A program made the position numbers and the translations under genes. A DNA stretch of 64,000 nucleotides, taken from positions 155,751-219,750 of the forward strand of contig NZ_JRFE01000015.1 of the NCBI RefSeq assembly GCF_000756305.1, in the 5' to 3' direction. The notes under the pieces were generated by a model that worked only from the letters and a program-made list of their open reading frames with translations, ran no database searches and was not told the DNA's origin. Of this stretch, positions 1 through 8,524 are shown piece by piece (positions within the stretch are counted from its first letter, which is position 1; every line of letters starts with the position of its first letter). The stretch comes from Myxosarcina sp. GI1 (GTDB lineage Bacteria; Cyanobacteriota; Cyanobacteriia; Cyanobacteriales; Xenococcaceae).

Positions 1-124
1 GAAGAGAAAAAAAAGTTTATTAGACGCGATTGCTTTAAAAATCAATAATACTTCATTAGTTTATAATTATTTTGTTTATATCTTTTTTAAAGTTTACACT
101 TCCTATATTTATGGAGAGAAAACT
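1..124. other. Left-edge AT-rich leader of the BCCT gene
   Basis: This AT-rich stretch contains no gene I can support. It ends with a GGAGA ribosome-binding site at about 112-116, just ahead of the GTG start of the transporter at 125. The transporter's promoter probably lies here, but I cannot place -35/-10 boxes with confidence. Confidence 0.4.
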
Positions 125-1741
125 GTGAAAACGAAAAAGCCTCGTTCTAGCATTAATTCTTCAAGGCGAATTCCTGGAGATACAAATATACAAGGATGGG
201 GGTTTGATATTCACCCCGAAGTATTTTTTGTTTCAGCAGGACTAATTTTATTATTTGTACTAGTAACACTTATCTTTCAAGAACCAGCCGAAGCAGCCTT
301 TAGCGATTTACAGACATTTATCGCCAACGCTATGGGTTGGTTTATGATTTTAGTCGTCAGTATTTATCTAACCGTAGTAGTAATTCTGGCTCTGAGTAAG
401 TTTGGCAAAATTCGGCTGGGAGGACAAACTGCTCGCCCAGACTTCCCCCTATTCGCTTGGCTGGCAATGCTGATTAGCGCGGGCATGGGGATTGGGCTAA
501 TGTTTTGGAGCGTTGCCGAACCAGTCTATCACTTTCAATCACCACCAACTGCTAGCTTCCAGCCCGAAACAGGTGCGGCGGCACAAGAAGCTTTAGGTGT
601 TACTTTTTTTCACTGGGGATTTCATGCCTGGGGTGTGTATGCTTTAGTTGGCTTGTCTTTAGGATTTTTTGCCTACAATCGCGGCTTGCCCCTAACCATT
701 CGTTCGGTATTTTATCCGCTAATAGGCGATCGCATTTATGGCTGGATGGGTAATGTAGTCGATATTTTAGCAGTGGCATCGACTCTTTTTGGTTTGGCTA
801 CTTCTTTGGGCTTGGGAGTACAACAAGTCAATGCGGGACTCAACTTTTTATTCGGGCTAGCGGAAAATACTTCAATTCAAGTCTGTCTGATTGCCATTAT
901 TACTGGTTTTGCCACTGCCTCAGTGGTATCTGGTTTGGATAGTGGCGTACGTCGTTTGAGCGAACTGAATATGATTCTGGCTGGTTTGTTTCTGCTCTTT
1001 GTCTTACTAGCAGGACCGACGTTGTTTATTCTTGGTTCCTTTGTGCAAACTCTGGGTTTTTATTTTGCCATGCTGCCGACATTTAGTTTTTGGACGGAAA
1101 CCTTCGAGCAAACTGATTGGCAAAATAGCTGGACGGTTTTCTACTGGGGCTGGTGGGTATCCTGGTCGCCTTTTGTCGGGATCTTTATCGCTCGTATTTC
1201 TAAAGGCAGAACCGTTAGGGAATTTGTCTTAGGTGTACTGCTGCTACCTTCATTGCTCACTTTTTTATGGATGTCCACCTTTGGCGGTACGGCACTATTT
1301 ATGGAACTGAGTCAGGAGGGATCGCCTATTGCCCAGGCAGTAGAGGAAAATGTAGCAACTGCCCTATTTGTGATGTTGGAGCAACTTCCCATAACTGCCA
1401 TCACCTCTTTTATCGGCATTATTTTAGTGACCGTATTTTTTGTCACTTCGTCTGACTCAGGGTCATTAGTAGTAGATAATTTGACTTCGGGAGGAAAAAT
1501 TGATTCTCCCGTCCCTCAAAGAGTTTTTTGGGCAGTAACTGAAGGAGTTGTAGCAGCAGCCTTACTTCTTGGCGGAGGTTTACAGGCTTTACAAACTGCT
1601 TCTATTACTACGGGCTTGCCTTTTGCTATCGTGCTATTGATAATGTGTTTTAGCCTCTATCGCGGTTTAAACGAAGAACTTGCCATGCTGGAAGCTGAGA
1701 AACTCAGAGAAACCGAGCCAGAAAAAACCCTCGTTTCCTAG
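125..1741 (+). CDS. BCCT family osmolyte (betaine/choline-type) transporter
   Basis: This is a secondary transporter of the betaine-carnitine-choline family. It imports trimethylammonium osmolytes across the plasma membrane with Na+ or H+. The 538-residue protein has about 12 hydrophobic segments. It carries the glycine-rich family stretch GMGIGLMFW at residues 120-128 and the Trp-rich segment FYWGWWVSWSPF around residues 339-350, both hallmarks of BetP-like proteins. The N-terminal cytoplasmic tail is about 30 residues and the C-terminal tail is short and acidic. The start is GTG, supported by a GGAGA site 8-12 bases upstream and by the typical length. The substrate cannot be read from sequence. 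Compatible-solute uptake fits the glucosylglycerol genes elsewhere in the window. The convergent GntR gene may or may not regulate it. Confidence 0.93.
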   Translation: MKTKKPRSSINSSRRIPGDTNIQGWGFDIHPEVFFVSAGLILLFVLVTLIFQEPAEAAFSDLQTFIANAMGWFMILVVSIYLTVVVILALSKFGKIRLGGQTARPDFPLFAWLAMLISAGMGIGLMFWSVAEPVYHFQSPPTASFQPETGAAAQEALGVTFFHWGFHAWGVYALVGLSLGFFAYNRGLPLTIRSVFYPLIGDRIYGWMGNVVDILAVASTLFGLATSLGLGVQQVNAGLNFLFGLAENTSIQVCLIAIITGFATASVVSGLDSGVRRLSELNMILAGLFLLFVLLAGPTLFILGSFVQTLGFYFAMLPTFSFWTETFEQTDWQNSWTVFYWGWWVSWSPFVGIFIARISKGRTVREFVLGVLLLPSLLTFLWMSTFGGTALFMELSQEGSPIAQAVEENVATALFVMLEQLPITAITSFIGIILVTVFFVTSSDSGSLVVDNLTSGGKIDSPVPQRVFWAVTEGVVAAALLLGGGLQALQTASITTGLPFAIVLLIMCFSLYRGLNEELAMLEAEKLRETEPEKTLVS

Positions 1742-1923
1742 CGTGTCGAACATAATCTAAGTGTTTGGACTTACTAAACTCAACCAAACACTGACTTATA
1801 GCAATCAAGCTGAAGTTAGGACATTTTGTAAAATTATTTACTCGCTACTCTGTTTCGAGCATTCCCTTGCGCCTTACGTCGACGCGGGGTCTCGAATCTA
1901 CTTTCTACTTCCGCGTAGCGGCA

Positions 1924-2676
1924 TTAGTCGCGATCGAGAACGACAGAATAACACATGCGATCGGCACTGGAGAGAGTCTCACCACAAGCTACTATTCCCT
2001 CGCCTACAGTACGAACGGCGTATTCATAGACCAAAAGCGGCGCACCAATAGCAACATTTAGATATTTACTTAGTTGGGGATTAGCGCGGGTACACTCTAA
2101 AGTTATCTCTGCTCTTTTGAGAGTAAATCCATAGCGATCGAGAGTGGCATAGGTGAAGCCAGACTGTAGTTGCTCTGCCAAAACCTCACCAACCTCTAGA
2201 GGAAAATAGGCAGTATCTAAAGCTATAGGAGATTCGCCTACAGAAATGATTTGACGTTGGCGATACACTTGAGATTCTTTTGGCGATAAATTCAAACGTA
2301 ACCTTATCTCAGGAGATGCTTGAATCTTTCCTAATTCAATGGTGCTAGCATTACTAACTATTCCCTGACGAGCCAAATCTGCCTCGAATGAAGTCAGTGG
2401 GTTAGATAGAGCAAGAGTTATTTTGCTGCTTTCTCTAACAAAAACTCCTTTGCCGCGCCGAGAAGTTACCAATCCCTGATTGACCAAGTTGGCGATCGCT
2501 TTTCTTACTGTGGTACGACTGACCTTAAAAATTTCACCCAGATCGTATTCGCTTGGTAGTTGCTCTCCTGGAGCATATTCTCCACCTATAATCTTTTCTC
2601 GTAATTCCTCAGAAATGACAAGATATAGGGGCATTTTTTTTTGACTCAAATCTTGTCGAACCATTGGGTGGAGCAA
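1924..2676 (-). CDS. GntR/HutC family transcriptional regulator with UTRA ligand domain
   Basis: This is a one-component DNA-binding repressor. The N-terminal winged helix-turn-helix spans about residues 15-85, with LPSEYDLGEIFKVSRTTVRK as the typical GntR recognition region and RRGKGVFV as the wing. It is followed by a UTRA effector-binding domain at about residues 95-245, containing the conserved YRQRQ and PIALDTAYFP-like segments. The length of 250 aa is normal for HutC members. Three in-frame ATGs (residues 1, 5 and 15) lack a clear Shine-Dalgarno site, so the start could be up to 42 bases further in. It converges on the BCCT transporter gene. Its ligand and target are unknown. Confidence 0.88.
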   Translation of the reverse strand: MLHPMVRQDLSQKKMPLYLVISEELREKIIGGEYAPGEQLPSEYDLGEIFKVSRTTVRKAIANLVNQGLVTSRRGKGVFVRESSKITLALSNPLTSFEADLARQGIVSNASTIELGKIQASPEIRLRLNLSPKESQVYRQRQIISVGESPIALDTAYFPLEVGEVLAEQLQSGFTYATLDRYGFTLKRAEITLECTRANPQLSKYLNVAIGAPLLVYEYAVRTVGEGIVACGETLSSADRMCYSVVLDRD

Positions 2677-2804
2677 CTCTATTGCAACGAGGCTATGCGT
2701 ACACCCGAACGATGCCGATTAGCCAAGAAAAGACTGATGATGATACTAAAATCGTAACACAACCCAGCCTTTCTAAATAATCATTCTTTAGAGCCGTCAA
2801 TCGG

Positions 2805-2912
2805 TCAAAGGTAAAAGGGGAAGGGTAAAGAGAACTATATTTTCTTTGACCGTTTACCTTTAACCTTTTTCCCTTAGCCAAAGTAGTCAATAATGATTCG
2901 TGCAAGAAGCCC
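2805..2912. repeat. Dispersed intergenic repeat, copy 1 (GTGCAAGAAG family)
   Basis: A purine-rich then pyrimidine-rich stretch (AAAGGTAAAAGGGGAAGGG, then CTTTAACCTTTTTCCCTT) is followed by ATGATTCGTGCAAGAAG. The last 25 bases match 22 of 25 bases of a segment ending at 6670, and that copy is also preceded by CTTTAACCTTTCCCC. A looser copy sits at 31983-32081. All three lie between genes, which suggests a small dispersed element. Confidence 0.5.
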
Positions 2913-2917
2913 TTTAC

Positions 2918-3148
2918 TTACTTGCCAGAACCAGAACCGCCACCCCGAAAACTACCGTAACTAGAGCGAGTGGGATTAGGTCGCCAAATACCGCCTACAT
3001 AAAACCCTGAGATTCTAGTTCCATGACGGGGATTATATTGAGGTTGATTTTCCTGGCGCAGTACTAGAGCCGAACGATTGCTATAGGCAGAGTGTAAGAC
3101 ATAAATAGCGATCGCCAGAGCGATAATCGTATAGATTTTACTTAACAT
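2918..3148 (-). CDS. Small single-TM protein with Gly/Ser-rich tail, unknown function
   Basis: I do not recognise this family. The protein is 76 residues from the ATG at 3148. It has one N-terminal hydrophobic helix (IYTIIALAIAIYVLHSAY), a polar middle and a Gly/Ser-rich end (GGGSGSGK). An upstream in-frame TTG at 3169 overlaps the TGA stop of the preceding gene. I prefer the ATG because GGAG lies nine bases ahead of it. It directly follows the 339-residue membrane-associated gene on the same strand, so the two probably form an operon and could act together at the membrane. Confidence 0.6.
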   Translation of the reverse strand: MLSKIYTIIALAIAIYVLHSAYSNRSALVLRQENQPQYNPRHGTRISGFYVGGIWRPNPTRSSYGSFRGGGSGSGK

Positions 3149-3165
3149 TAAGCAATACTCCAATT

Positions 3166-4185
3166 TCAATTTGTAGAAGTGGCAAAAGAGCCTACTTCAG
3201 TCACTTCAACTTCACCCAAAGTACGATTACCCTCACGAACAGTTAATGATGTCCGTTCTACGGGTTCATCAGGGGTAACTCGTACCTGAAAACCATAAGA
3301 ACTGCGAGTTTCTAGAACTAAATATTCTTCCAACTTGACAGTAGCAGTTTTAAATTCTTCATCACTCGCGGCAAATCCTACTACTTTTGAATAACTACGA
3401 TGAAAAATACGTTCGCCATAAAGGTTATTTACTGAAAGAGTAATATCTGTATTGAGCAATGAGTTTGCACGTCGTGTGTTTACTTCCAAATTTACTTTGA
3501 TATCGATCTTAAGCAGACGCTCTTTTCCCCCCGTTACCACTCTGCCACCAGGATCGCTATCGTTTTTACGAACGTCTAAAATTTTCTTACCCGATATAGG
3601 AGTAGCGATGAGTGAAACTATACCCAAACCGCAAAGAGCGATAAAACCAGGGAAAAAATAGCGAGTATCGATAACTCCTGTTTGTACTTTAATTCTAAAC
3701 GGCACTGCTAGATCTACTTCCGTTCCCGATGTGTCTCCCATTTCCAAAATTTCCACGCCAATAACAATTTCTTCTGGTTGTTTTGCATTAACATCCAAAC
3801 CACCAAGCAAATCCGATTCCGACCAAGTTCTAGTTTGTCCGTCTTCGTACCAAGTTCCCGATTCTCGCCAGGCTTCTTTAACCGCAGAAGCAATTAAGTT
3901 ACCCTGGGTATCCAAAATCTGTATTTCGTAAACCAGCCAGTGATTGGTAGGAATAGCGGCTCTAACATCTACTCGTAAGGCACCGATGAATCTGGCTTCA
4001 AGTTCGATCGGATCGGTAGTAATAGATTCTTCAGAATTAATAGTTAGAGTTTCAGAGATTATGGTTTTACTCAACAAGCTACCGAATACCATTAGCAAAC
4101 TCATTAACAATAAGATGCCAAAAGGAAAATACGTCCATCGGTCTTGAAAACGAGATGTTTTTTGACGGGAAATTGAAACTGACAT
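3166..4185 (-). CDS. Membrane-anchored protein of unknown function
   Basis: I do not recognise a named family. The 339-residue protein has a short cytoplasmic N-terminus and a membrane helix at about residues 20-44. A beta-rich domain of about 130 residues follows, with many Asp/Glu/Thr and the phrase WLVYEIQILDTQGNLIASAVKEAW. A second hydrophobic helix lies near residues 178-197, followed by another beta-rich domain to the end. The layout suggests two soluble modules separated by a membrane pass. It is followed at once by a small one-TM gene. Its start is divergent from proA, with about 100 bases between them. Confidence 0.75.
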   Translation of the reverse strand: MSVSISRQKTSRFQDRWTYFPFGILLLMSLLMVFGSLLSKTIISETLTINSEESITTDPIELEARFIGALRVDVRAAIPTNHWLVYEIQILDTQGNLIASAVKEAWRESGTWYEDGQTRTWSESDLLGGLDVNAKQPEEIVIGVEILEMGDTSGTEVDLAVPFRIKVQTGVIDTRYFFPGFIALCGLGIVSLIATPISGKKILDVRKNDSDPGGRVVTGGKERLLKIDIKVNLEVNTRRANSLLNTDITLSVNNLYGERIFHRSYSKVVGFAASDEEFKTATVKLEEYLVLETRSSYGFQVRVTPDEPVERTSLTVREGNRTLGEVEVTEVGSFATSTN

Positions 4186-4287
4186 AAATTTTATTTGGCG
4201 CGATCGCTATGTATGTCTGCCTAACTTAATTTTATTGTTAGGCGCAAATAACTTAAAATAAAGGATGCAGCTTATAAGTATCTAAGT

Positions 4288-5589
4288 ATGGTTGCTTCTA
4301 AAATAACATCTTCTCTAACAGACATTGCCCGACAAACACGCGCCTCGGCGAGTAAACTTGCCGTGTTATCAACCGCAGACCGCAATCGAGCTTTAGAAGA
4401 AATAGCCGCTGCGCTAGAAGCCGCTACTTCAGAAATCGTAGAAGCCAATCAAGCCGATTTACAAGCTGCCAAAGCCAATCATCTCGCTCCCGCTTTGTAT
4501 GCCAGACTCAAGCTAGGTGAAAGTAAACTACAAGCTGCGATCGCAGGTGTACGTGATGTCGCTAAATTAGAAGATCCTGTAGGCGCGAGTCAAATTAAGC
4601 GCGAGTTGGATGAAGGCTTAATTCTCAAAAGAGTTACTTGCCCTTTGGGAGTGTTGGGAATCATTTTTGAGGCACGTCCCGAAGCTTTAATTCAAATTAC
4701 CAGTTTGGCAATTAAGTCTGGTAACGGCGTAATTCTTAAAGGCGGCAAAGAAGCTCTTAATTCTTGTCAGACTTTAGTTGAAGTCATTCACAAAGCATTA
4801 GTCAAAACTAAAGTCGAACCCGATGCCGTACAATTACTGACCACCAGAGAAGAAATCGCTCAATTGCTGTCATTAGATAAGTATATAGACTTAATTATTC
4901 CCAGAGGGTCTAACTCGTTTGTCCGTTACGTACAAGATAATACGCAAATTCCCGTTCTAGGACACGCTGACGGTATTTGTCATTTATATGTAGATTCGGC
5001 AGCAGACATCGATAAGGCAGTTAAAATTACTGTCGATGCTAAAACTCACTATCCCGCTGCCTGCAATGCGATCGAAACTCTGCTAGTACATCGAGATATT
5101 GCACCTAAGTTCTTACCCACAGTCGCTACAGTCTTGAAGGAACATCACGTAGAGTTAAGAGGTGACACAGCAACTCGTAAAATTATCGACTGTACGGAAG
5201 CGACAGAAACAGACTGGAGTTTGGAGTATAGCGATTTAATTTTGGCGATTAAAATTGTTGACGATTTAGAAGCAGCGATCGCACATATCGATCGGTACGG
5301 CTCAAAACACACCGATGCCATCGTTACTGAAGACAGTCAAGCAGCAGATATTTTTCAAAATCGAGTAGATGCAGCAGGAGTATACCATAACTGTTCGACT
5401 CGCTTTGCCGATGGGTTTCGCTACGGTTTTGGGGCAGAGGTAGGTATTAGTACCCAACAAATGCCCCCTCGCGGACCAGTTGGTTTAGAAGGTTTAGTAA
5501 CTTATAAATACAAGCTGACTGGTAATGGACATATTGCTGCAACTTACACGGGTGAAAATGCTAAATCTTTTACCCATAGAGATTTATAA
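4288..5589 (+). CDS. proA: Glutamate-5-semialdehyde dehydrogenase (gamma-glutamyl phosphate reductase)
   Basis: ProA performs the second step of proline synthesis: NADPH-dependent reduction of L-glutamate 5-phosphate to glutamate-5-semialdehyde in the cytosol. The 433-residue protein is full length for the family. It shows [13 protein letters not shown] and [13 protein letters not shown] (NADP-binding region), and the catalytic cysteine is Cys259 in [12 protein letters not shown]. Residues near the end ([12 protein letters not shown]) are the family's C-terminal signature. proB is not in the window, as is common in cyanobacteria. folB follows 33 bases downstream on the same strand and may be co-transcribed. 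Confidence 0.97.
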   Translation: MVASKITSSLTDIARQTRASASKLAVLSTADRNRALEEIAAALEAATSEIVEANQADLQAAKANHLAPALYARLKLGESKLQAAIAGVRDVAKLEDPVGASQIKRELDEGLILKRVTCPLGVLGIIFEARPEALIQITSLAIKSGNGVILKGGKEALNSCQTLVEVIHKALVKTKVEPDAVQLLTTREEIAQLLSLDKYIDLIIPRGSNSFVRYVQDNTQIPVLGHADGICHLYVDSAADIDKAVKITVDAKTHYPAACNAIETLLVHRDIAPKFLPTVATVLKEHHVELRGDTATRKIIDCTEATETDWSLEYSDLILAIKIVDDLEAAIAHIDRYGSKHTDAIVTEDSQAADIFQNRVDAAGVYHNCSTRFADGFRYGFGAEVGISTQQMPPRGPVGLEGLVTYKYKLTGNGHIAATYTGENAKSFTHRDL

Positions 5590-5622
5590 TCTGTAACCCT
5601 TGCGCGATAAGACAAAATAGAA

Positions 5623-5982
5623 ATGGATTCAATTCAAGTTACTGGCATACGTTGTTACGGATACGTTGGTTACTTACCAGAAGAACGAATATTGGGACAG
5701 TGGTTTGAAGTAGATCTTACCTTATGGGTAGATTTAACACCTGCCGCCAAAAGCGATGCTATAGAAGACACTTTAGACTATCGAGAAGCAATTGCTATAG
5801 TCAAACAGGAAATAAAAACTGCTAAATACTCTCTAGTAGAGACTTTGATTGATGCGATCGCCGATAAGCTATTGACCCTGGACAAACTAGAACGAGTTAG
5901 AGTCAAATTGTCAAAGCCAGCCGCTCCTATTCCCGACTTTAGCGGTAAAATAACTCTCGATATTACTAGAGAAAAGCCGTAA
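5623..5982 (+). CDS. folB: Dihydroneopterin aldolase
   Basis: FolB cleaves 7,8-dihydroneopterin to 6-hydroxymethyl-7,8-dihydropterin and glycolaldehyde in folate synthesis. At 119 residues it has the usual length. Family features are the opening IQVTGIRCYGYVGYLPEE, the central DTLDYREAIAIVKQE and the C-terminal VRVKLSKPAAPIP with the conserved lysine. The protein is cytosolic and octameric in characterised relatives. It sits 33 bases after proA in the same direction. Confidence 0.95.
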   Translation: MDSIQVTGIRCYGYVGYLPEERILGQWFEVDLTLWVDLTPAAKSDAIEDTLDYREAIAIVKQEIKTAKYSLVETLIDAIADKLLTLDKLERVRVKLSKPAAPIPDFSGKITLDITREKP

Positions 5983-6173
5983 CAAAGCTAAATAGACTGC
6001 AAAACGTCTTTGAAAGAGATGGAGTTTTTCTAAACTGCGTAAAAACACCGAAATGAAAATAATTTGGTTACCAATTTTACGCAATTCCGACCAAGAAGAT
6101 CGAACGGATTGTCTGCCACATTGGAAGCATCACACTATCCTCATTCAAACTATCAAATACGGAAATCTCGCAG

Positions 6174-6347
6174 ATGATCAGAAAAATTAAGTTAAACGTT
6201 GTTTTTTTGTGGCTATATCTAAACCAGCATATTGGCAGTCCTCGTTCTGTATGGCATATAAAACGCTTTTGGTATTTGTATCAAATTAATCTATTCAAAA
6301 AGTGTTGGCAACAAGAATGTTCCAAACAAAGCAATCCTAGTTGCTAG
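6174..6347 (+). CDS. Possible small ORF, 57 aa, unknown
   Basis: This ATG-to-TAG frame encodes a 57-residue basic, aromatic-rich peptide beginning MIRKIKLNVVFLWLYLNQH, with three cysteines near its end. I know of no matching family and see no convincing ribosome-binding site. It may be a chance frame, or the remnant of a degraded gene in a decaying intergenic region. Confidence 0.15.
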   Translation: MIRKIKLNVVFLWLYLNQHIGSPRSVWHIKRFWYLYQINLFKKCWQQECSKQSNPSC

Positions 6348-6400
6348 TGCGATTGGCTTGCGCCAGAGGTTTTCAAGCGATCGCGATTTGAACTAGTTAT

Positions 6401-6472
6401 AGTCGTAGAAGGTTAGGTTAGATTATGTTATTAACTAGCCTCCCTGGAGTGGAAGAAGTGGTAGCTACGACT
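6401..6472. other. Candidate branched secondary structure
   Basis: AGTCGTAG at 6401-6408 pairs perfectly with CTACGACT at 6465-6472. Inside, GGTTAGGTTA (6411-6420) pairs with TAACTAGCC (6432-6440) with one bulged G and one G-U pair. The remaining CTCCCTGGAG can form a small third hairpin. The layout resembles a structured RNA or a cruciform-prone site. No known RNA family was recognised. Confidence 0.3.
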
Positions 6473-6603
6473 CTAATTTCATCTTAATTTTGGCTCTAGT
6501 TTGCTGAGTGAAACATCAAAGTCTAAACTCTGATGTCGGTTTATTCTGAGTTGAAATTGTCTCTAGCGATCGCCGCCAAAAAAAATTAGACTTAACATTC
6601 AAG

Positions 6604-6671
6604 ACAATCGCTTTAACCTTTCCCCTTTTTCCTCTTGAAGAGGTAATCAATTATAATTCGTGCAAGAAGTC
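6604..6671. repeat. Dispersed intergenic repeat, copy 2 (GTGCAAGAAG family)
   Basis: CTTTAACCTTTCCCC is followed by TATAATTCGTGCAAGAAG, matching the end of the copy at 2805-2912. The 13 bases TTCGTGCAAGAAG are identical and the preceding 12 differ at three positions. It lies directly upstream of the promoter region of the ureidoglycolate-lyase-like gene. Confidence 0.5.
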
Positions 6672-6744
6672 TAGTGGAGTGAATGTACTTCGGTAATTTG
6701 GAACCACTAGAAAATATAAACTCGTACAGTCTTACCGTATAAAT

Positions 6745-7245
6745 ATGAACCAGTCAGCAGTCCTCAAACAGCTATCAGCAGAATGGATTAGTGCAGATGA
6801 ATTTCAAGCTTACGGTCAATTGATTACTCCCTCTGCTGATGGTAAACTTTTTGATGAAACCGATGCCCTATTAAAGCTCGATCGCGGTACGCCACGTTTT
6901 TATATTATGCACCTCACTCATAGAGGTAGAAAGTTTCATAAAATTACTCGCCACCAACTCTGCACTCAATGTTTGGGTTCCCTTGAAGGTAAAGACTGGT
7001 TTATTGCCGTCTGTCCCCCATCGCCAAAACCGCAGCCAGAAATAGACAAAATGAGCGTATTTCGTATTCCTGGTAACTGCTTTATCAAACTAGAAGTAGG
7101 GACTTGGCACGCAGGACCATATTTCGACCACGAAACGGTTAATTTTTATAACTTGGAACTCAGCGACACTAATATAGTTGACCACGATACTTACGATTTT
7201 TTAAGCGAACAAAATCTGGAGTTCGAAATTTGCGATCGCCTGTAA
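6745..7245 (+). CDS. Ureidoglycolate lyase-like (AllA-fold) protein
   Basis: This 166-residue cupin-type protein resembles ureidoglycolate lyase, which releases urea and glyoxylate from ureidoglycolate in purine/allantoin breakdown. Supporting segments are the N-terminal ISADEFQAYGQLI and the central CLGSLEGKDWFIAVCPPSP. The family-typical end is MSVFRIPGNCFIKLEVGTWHAGPYF, in which the GTWHAGP histidine corresponds to the conserved active-site region. No other allantoin genes are adjacent, and many cyanobacterial members have not been tested, so the exact reaction is uncertain. The urease accessory genes far downstream at 50.7-51.9 kb could use the urea produced, but this link is speculative. 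Confidence 0.72.
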   Translation: MNQSAVLKQLSAEWISADEFQAYGQLITPSADGKLFDETDALLKLDRGTPRFYIMHLTHRGRKFHKITRHQLCTQCLGSLEGKDWFIAVCPPSPKPQPEIDKMSVFRIPGNCFIKLEVGTWHAGPYFDHETVNFYNLELSDTNIVDHDTYDFLSEQNLEFEICDRL

Positions 7246-7468
7246 GACGCTGTCAAAACTCTCTAAGTTCTCTACTTTTTGAAAAGGTAATGTCGCAAAA
7301 ATTTTTTCTAACAATATCAGCAGTATTGTGTATCTTCTGTAAGCTCACTGCACTTAGCAGTTGACTATTTATTTCTTTGCAAAACTTTCTATTTTGAGTA
7401 TTTGCTTTTGCAATCGCGTTTAGAAGATAATTAGATTAGGAGCGTTTTACTGCAACCAACAAAAAGTT
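7246..7468. promoter_or_regulatory. Leader region of the phycocyanin-like/SLATT operon
   Basis: AT-rich 223-base gap. It includes TTGACT near 7361 and an AGGAGC site at about 7439-7444. That site is 24 bases from the ATG at 7469, which is too far for a normal Shine-Dalgarno contact, so initiation of the first gene may be weak or use another feature. No named motif was identified. Confidence 0.3.
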
Positions 7469-7954
7469 ATGTTTTCTGGGATAGTCGGGAGAAATCAAAA
7501 CAATAGCGAAAACAAATTTGTAACAAAGAATGAGCTAGAAGCGTCATATCGTAATGCTCGTGAGGCTAATGCTTCTTTACAAGCTGCACAGTCTTTAACT
7601 AATAATTTCGATCTGCTTGTTAAAGAAGCTGCAAATGTAGTCTATGCTAAATATCCTCACACTACTCAAAGACCAGAACCCCAGTACGCATCTACACCTG
7701 TAGGAAAAGCTAAATGCGAAAGGGATATTGGCTATTACTTAAGAATGGTAACGTACAGCTTAATTGCTGGCAGTACTAGACCTATGGACGAGTTTTTCCT
7801 TCAGGGTTTGAACGAAATGAATCGCGCTCTCGAACTATCTTCAAGCTGGTACATTGAAGCTTTAAAGTATATAAAAGAAAATCATGGATTGACCAATTTA
7901 GCCGCTCAAAAAACTAACGAATACATTGATTATATTATTAGTGCTTTGAGCTAA
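7469..7954 (+). CDS. Divergent phycocyanin alpha-like phycobiliprotein
   Basis: This 161-residue globin-fold phycobiliprotein is clearly related to C-phycocyanin alpha. It keeps KCERDIGYYLRMVTYS, with the bilin-attachment cysteine at 83 and the chromophore-contacting Arg85 and Asp86. It also keeps MDEFFLQGLNEMNRALELS, SWYIEALKYIKENHGL and an ending like that of CpcA. The first ~25 residues (MFSGIVGRNQNNSENKFVTK) are unlike CpcA, and the usual opening motif is gone. No cpcB, linker or lyase gene adjoins it, so it is not part of a rod operon. Its TAA stop shares one base with the ATG of the SLATT-like gene (TAATG), implying translational coupling. I infer a sensory, adaptor or decoy role rather than light harvesting. 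Bilin attachment is likely but untested. Confidence 0.88.
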   Translation: MFSGIVGRNQNNSENKFVTKNELEASYRNAREANASLQAAQSLTNNFDLLVKEAANVVYAKYPHTTQRPEPQYASTPVGKAKCERDIGYYLRMVTYSLIAGSTRPMDEFFLQGLNEMNRALELSSSWYIEALKYIKENHGLTNLAAQKTNEYIDYIISALS

Positions 7955-8412
7955 TGTTGTTTCGCCGACAAGATCCAGATTATCAAAAATTTCAATCTTC
8001 AATATGTATTAGGTGTGATGAATTTATTCAAGACACAGAAAACGGAATAAAAGATAATAAAAAACTAGCAAATATATGGGGCATAATTCATATATTATTG
8101 GGATTGGCAACAGTTGTTCTTTCAAGTATTACTACTGCAATTACATTTTACGACCAAAGCGATTCTATTGTTTTAATTCCACTTTTGGCAACAGTTTCAG
8201 CAGCTTGTTTGACTTTTTTAAATCCGTCGCGTCGTGAATTTAAAAGGCGTACGGCATATATTAAATTTAAAAATTTAAACAATCGATTTAAAGATTTAAA
8301 ACTTGGTGTTGAAAATTCAAAATTATCTAAAGAAGATATGCTAGATCGTCTCGCCAACTTGTCAGAGCGATATGAAATAATAACTGAGGATTTGAAACCT
8401 TCTGTAGATTAA
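7954..8412 (+). CDS. Two-TM SLATT/DUF4231-like membrane effector
   Basis: This 152-residue protein has an N-terminal amphipathic segment and TM helices at about residues 41-65 (IWGIIHILLGLATVVLSSIT) and 70-89. A cytosolic helical tail follows, opening with LNPSRREFKRRTAYIKFKNL and ending in an acidic coiled region. This plan matches SLATT domains, two-TM proteins that commonly accompany nucleotide-signal and other conflict systems and are thought to act on membranes. The assignment rests on topology and tail pattern, not on a strict motif. The start codon overlaps the stop of the phycocyanin-like gene by one base. The gene is markedly A/T-rich compared with its neighbours, which may indicate transfer. 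No further genes belong to the unit: the ABC transporter starts 112 bases later. Confidence 0.7.
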   Translation: MLFRRQDPDYQKFQSSICIRCDEFIQDTENGIKDNKKLANIWGIIHILLGLATVVLSSITTAITFYDQSDSIVLIPLLATVSAACLTFLNPSRREFKRRTAYIKFKNLNNRFKDLKLGVENSKLSKEDMLDRLANLSERYEIITEDLKPSVD

Positions 8413-8524
8413 ATTTAACAGACTCAAATCCTTGACATCACAGTTCATTTTAATTTAGTTCCCTTAACTTACTAGAAGCTATAGTTTATTTTATAGTGCA
8501 GAGCGGTTTAAAAGATAAAGATAA

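Larger units (their letters stand above)
5983..6744. other. 760-bp intergenic stretch with no firm gene
   Basis: No protein family was recognised here on either strand. It contains two short open frames (about 46 codons from 6053 and 57 codons at 6174-6347), a potentially branched RNA/DNA fold at 6401-6472, a HIP1 site near 6380, and a copy of the GTGCAAGAAG repeat ending at 6670. The last ~75 bases are the probable promoter and leader of the gene starting at 6745. Confidence 0.5.

Noticed and set aside
1761..2061. Two overlapping plus-strand frames after the BCCT gene
   Set aside because: Most of their length is antisense to the GntR gene and shows no family sequence.
2693..2905. 70-codon minus-strand frame
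   Set aside because: It lies across a repeated purine/pyrimidine-rich intergenic element and resembles no protein.
6053..6190. 46-codon frame in the 5983-6744 gap
   Set aside because: No ribosome-binding site, no recognisable family, and it overlaps the other short frame at 6174.
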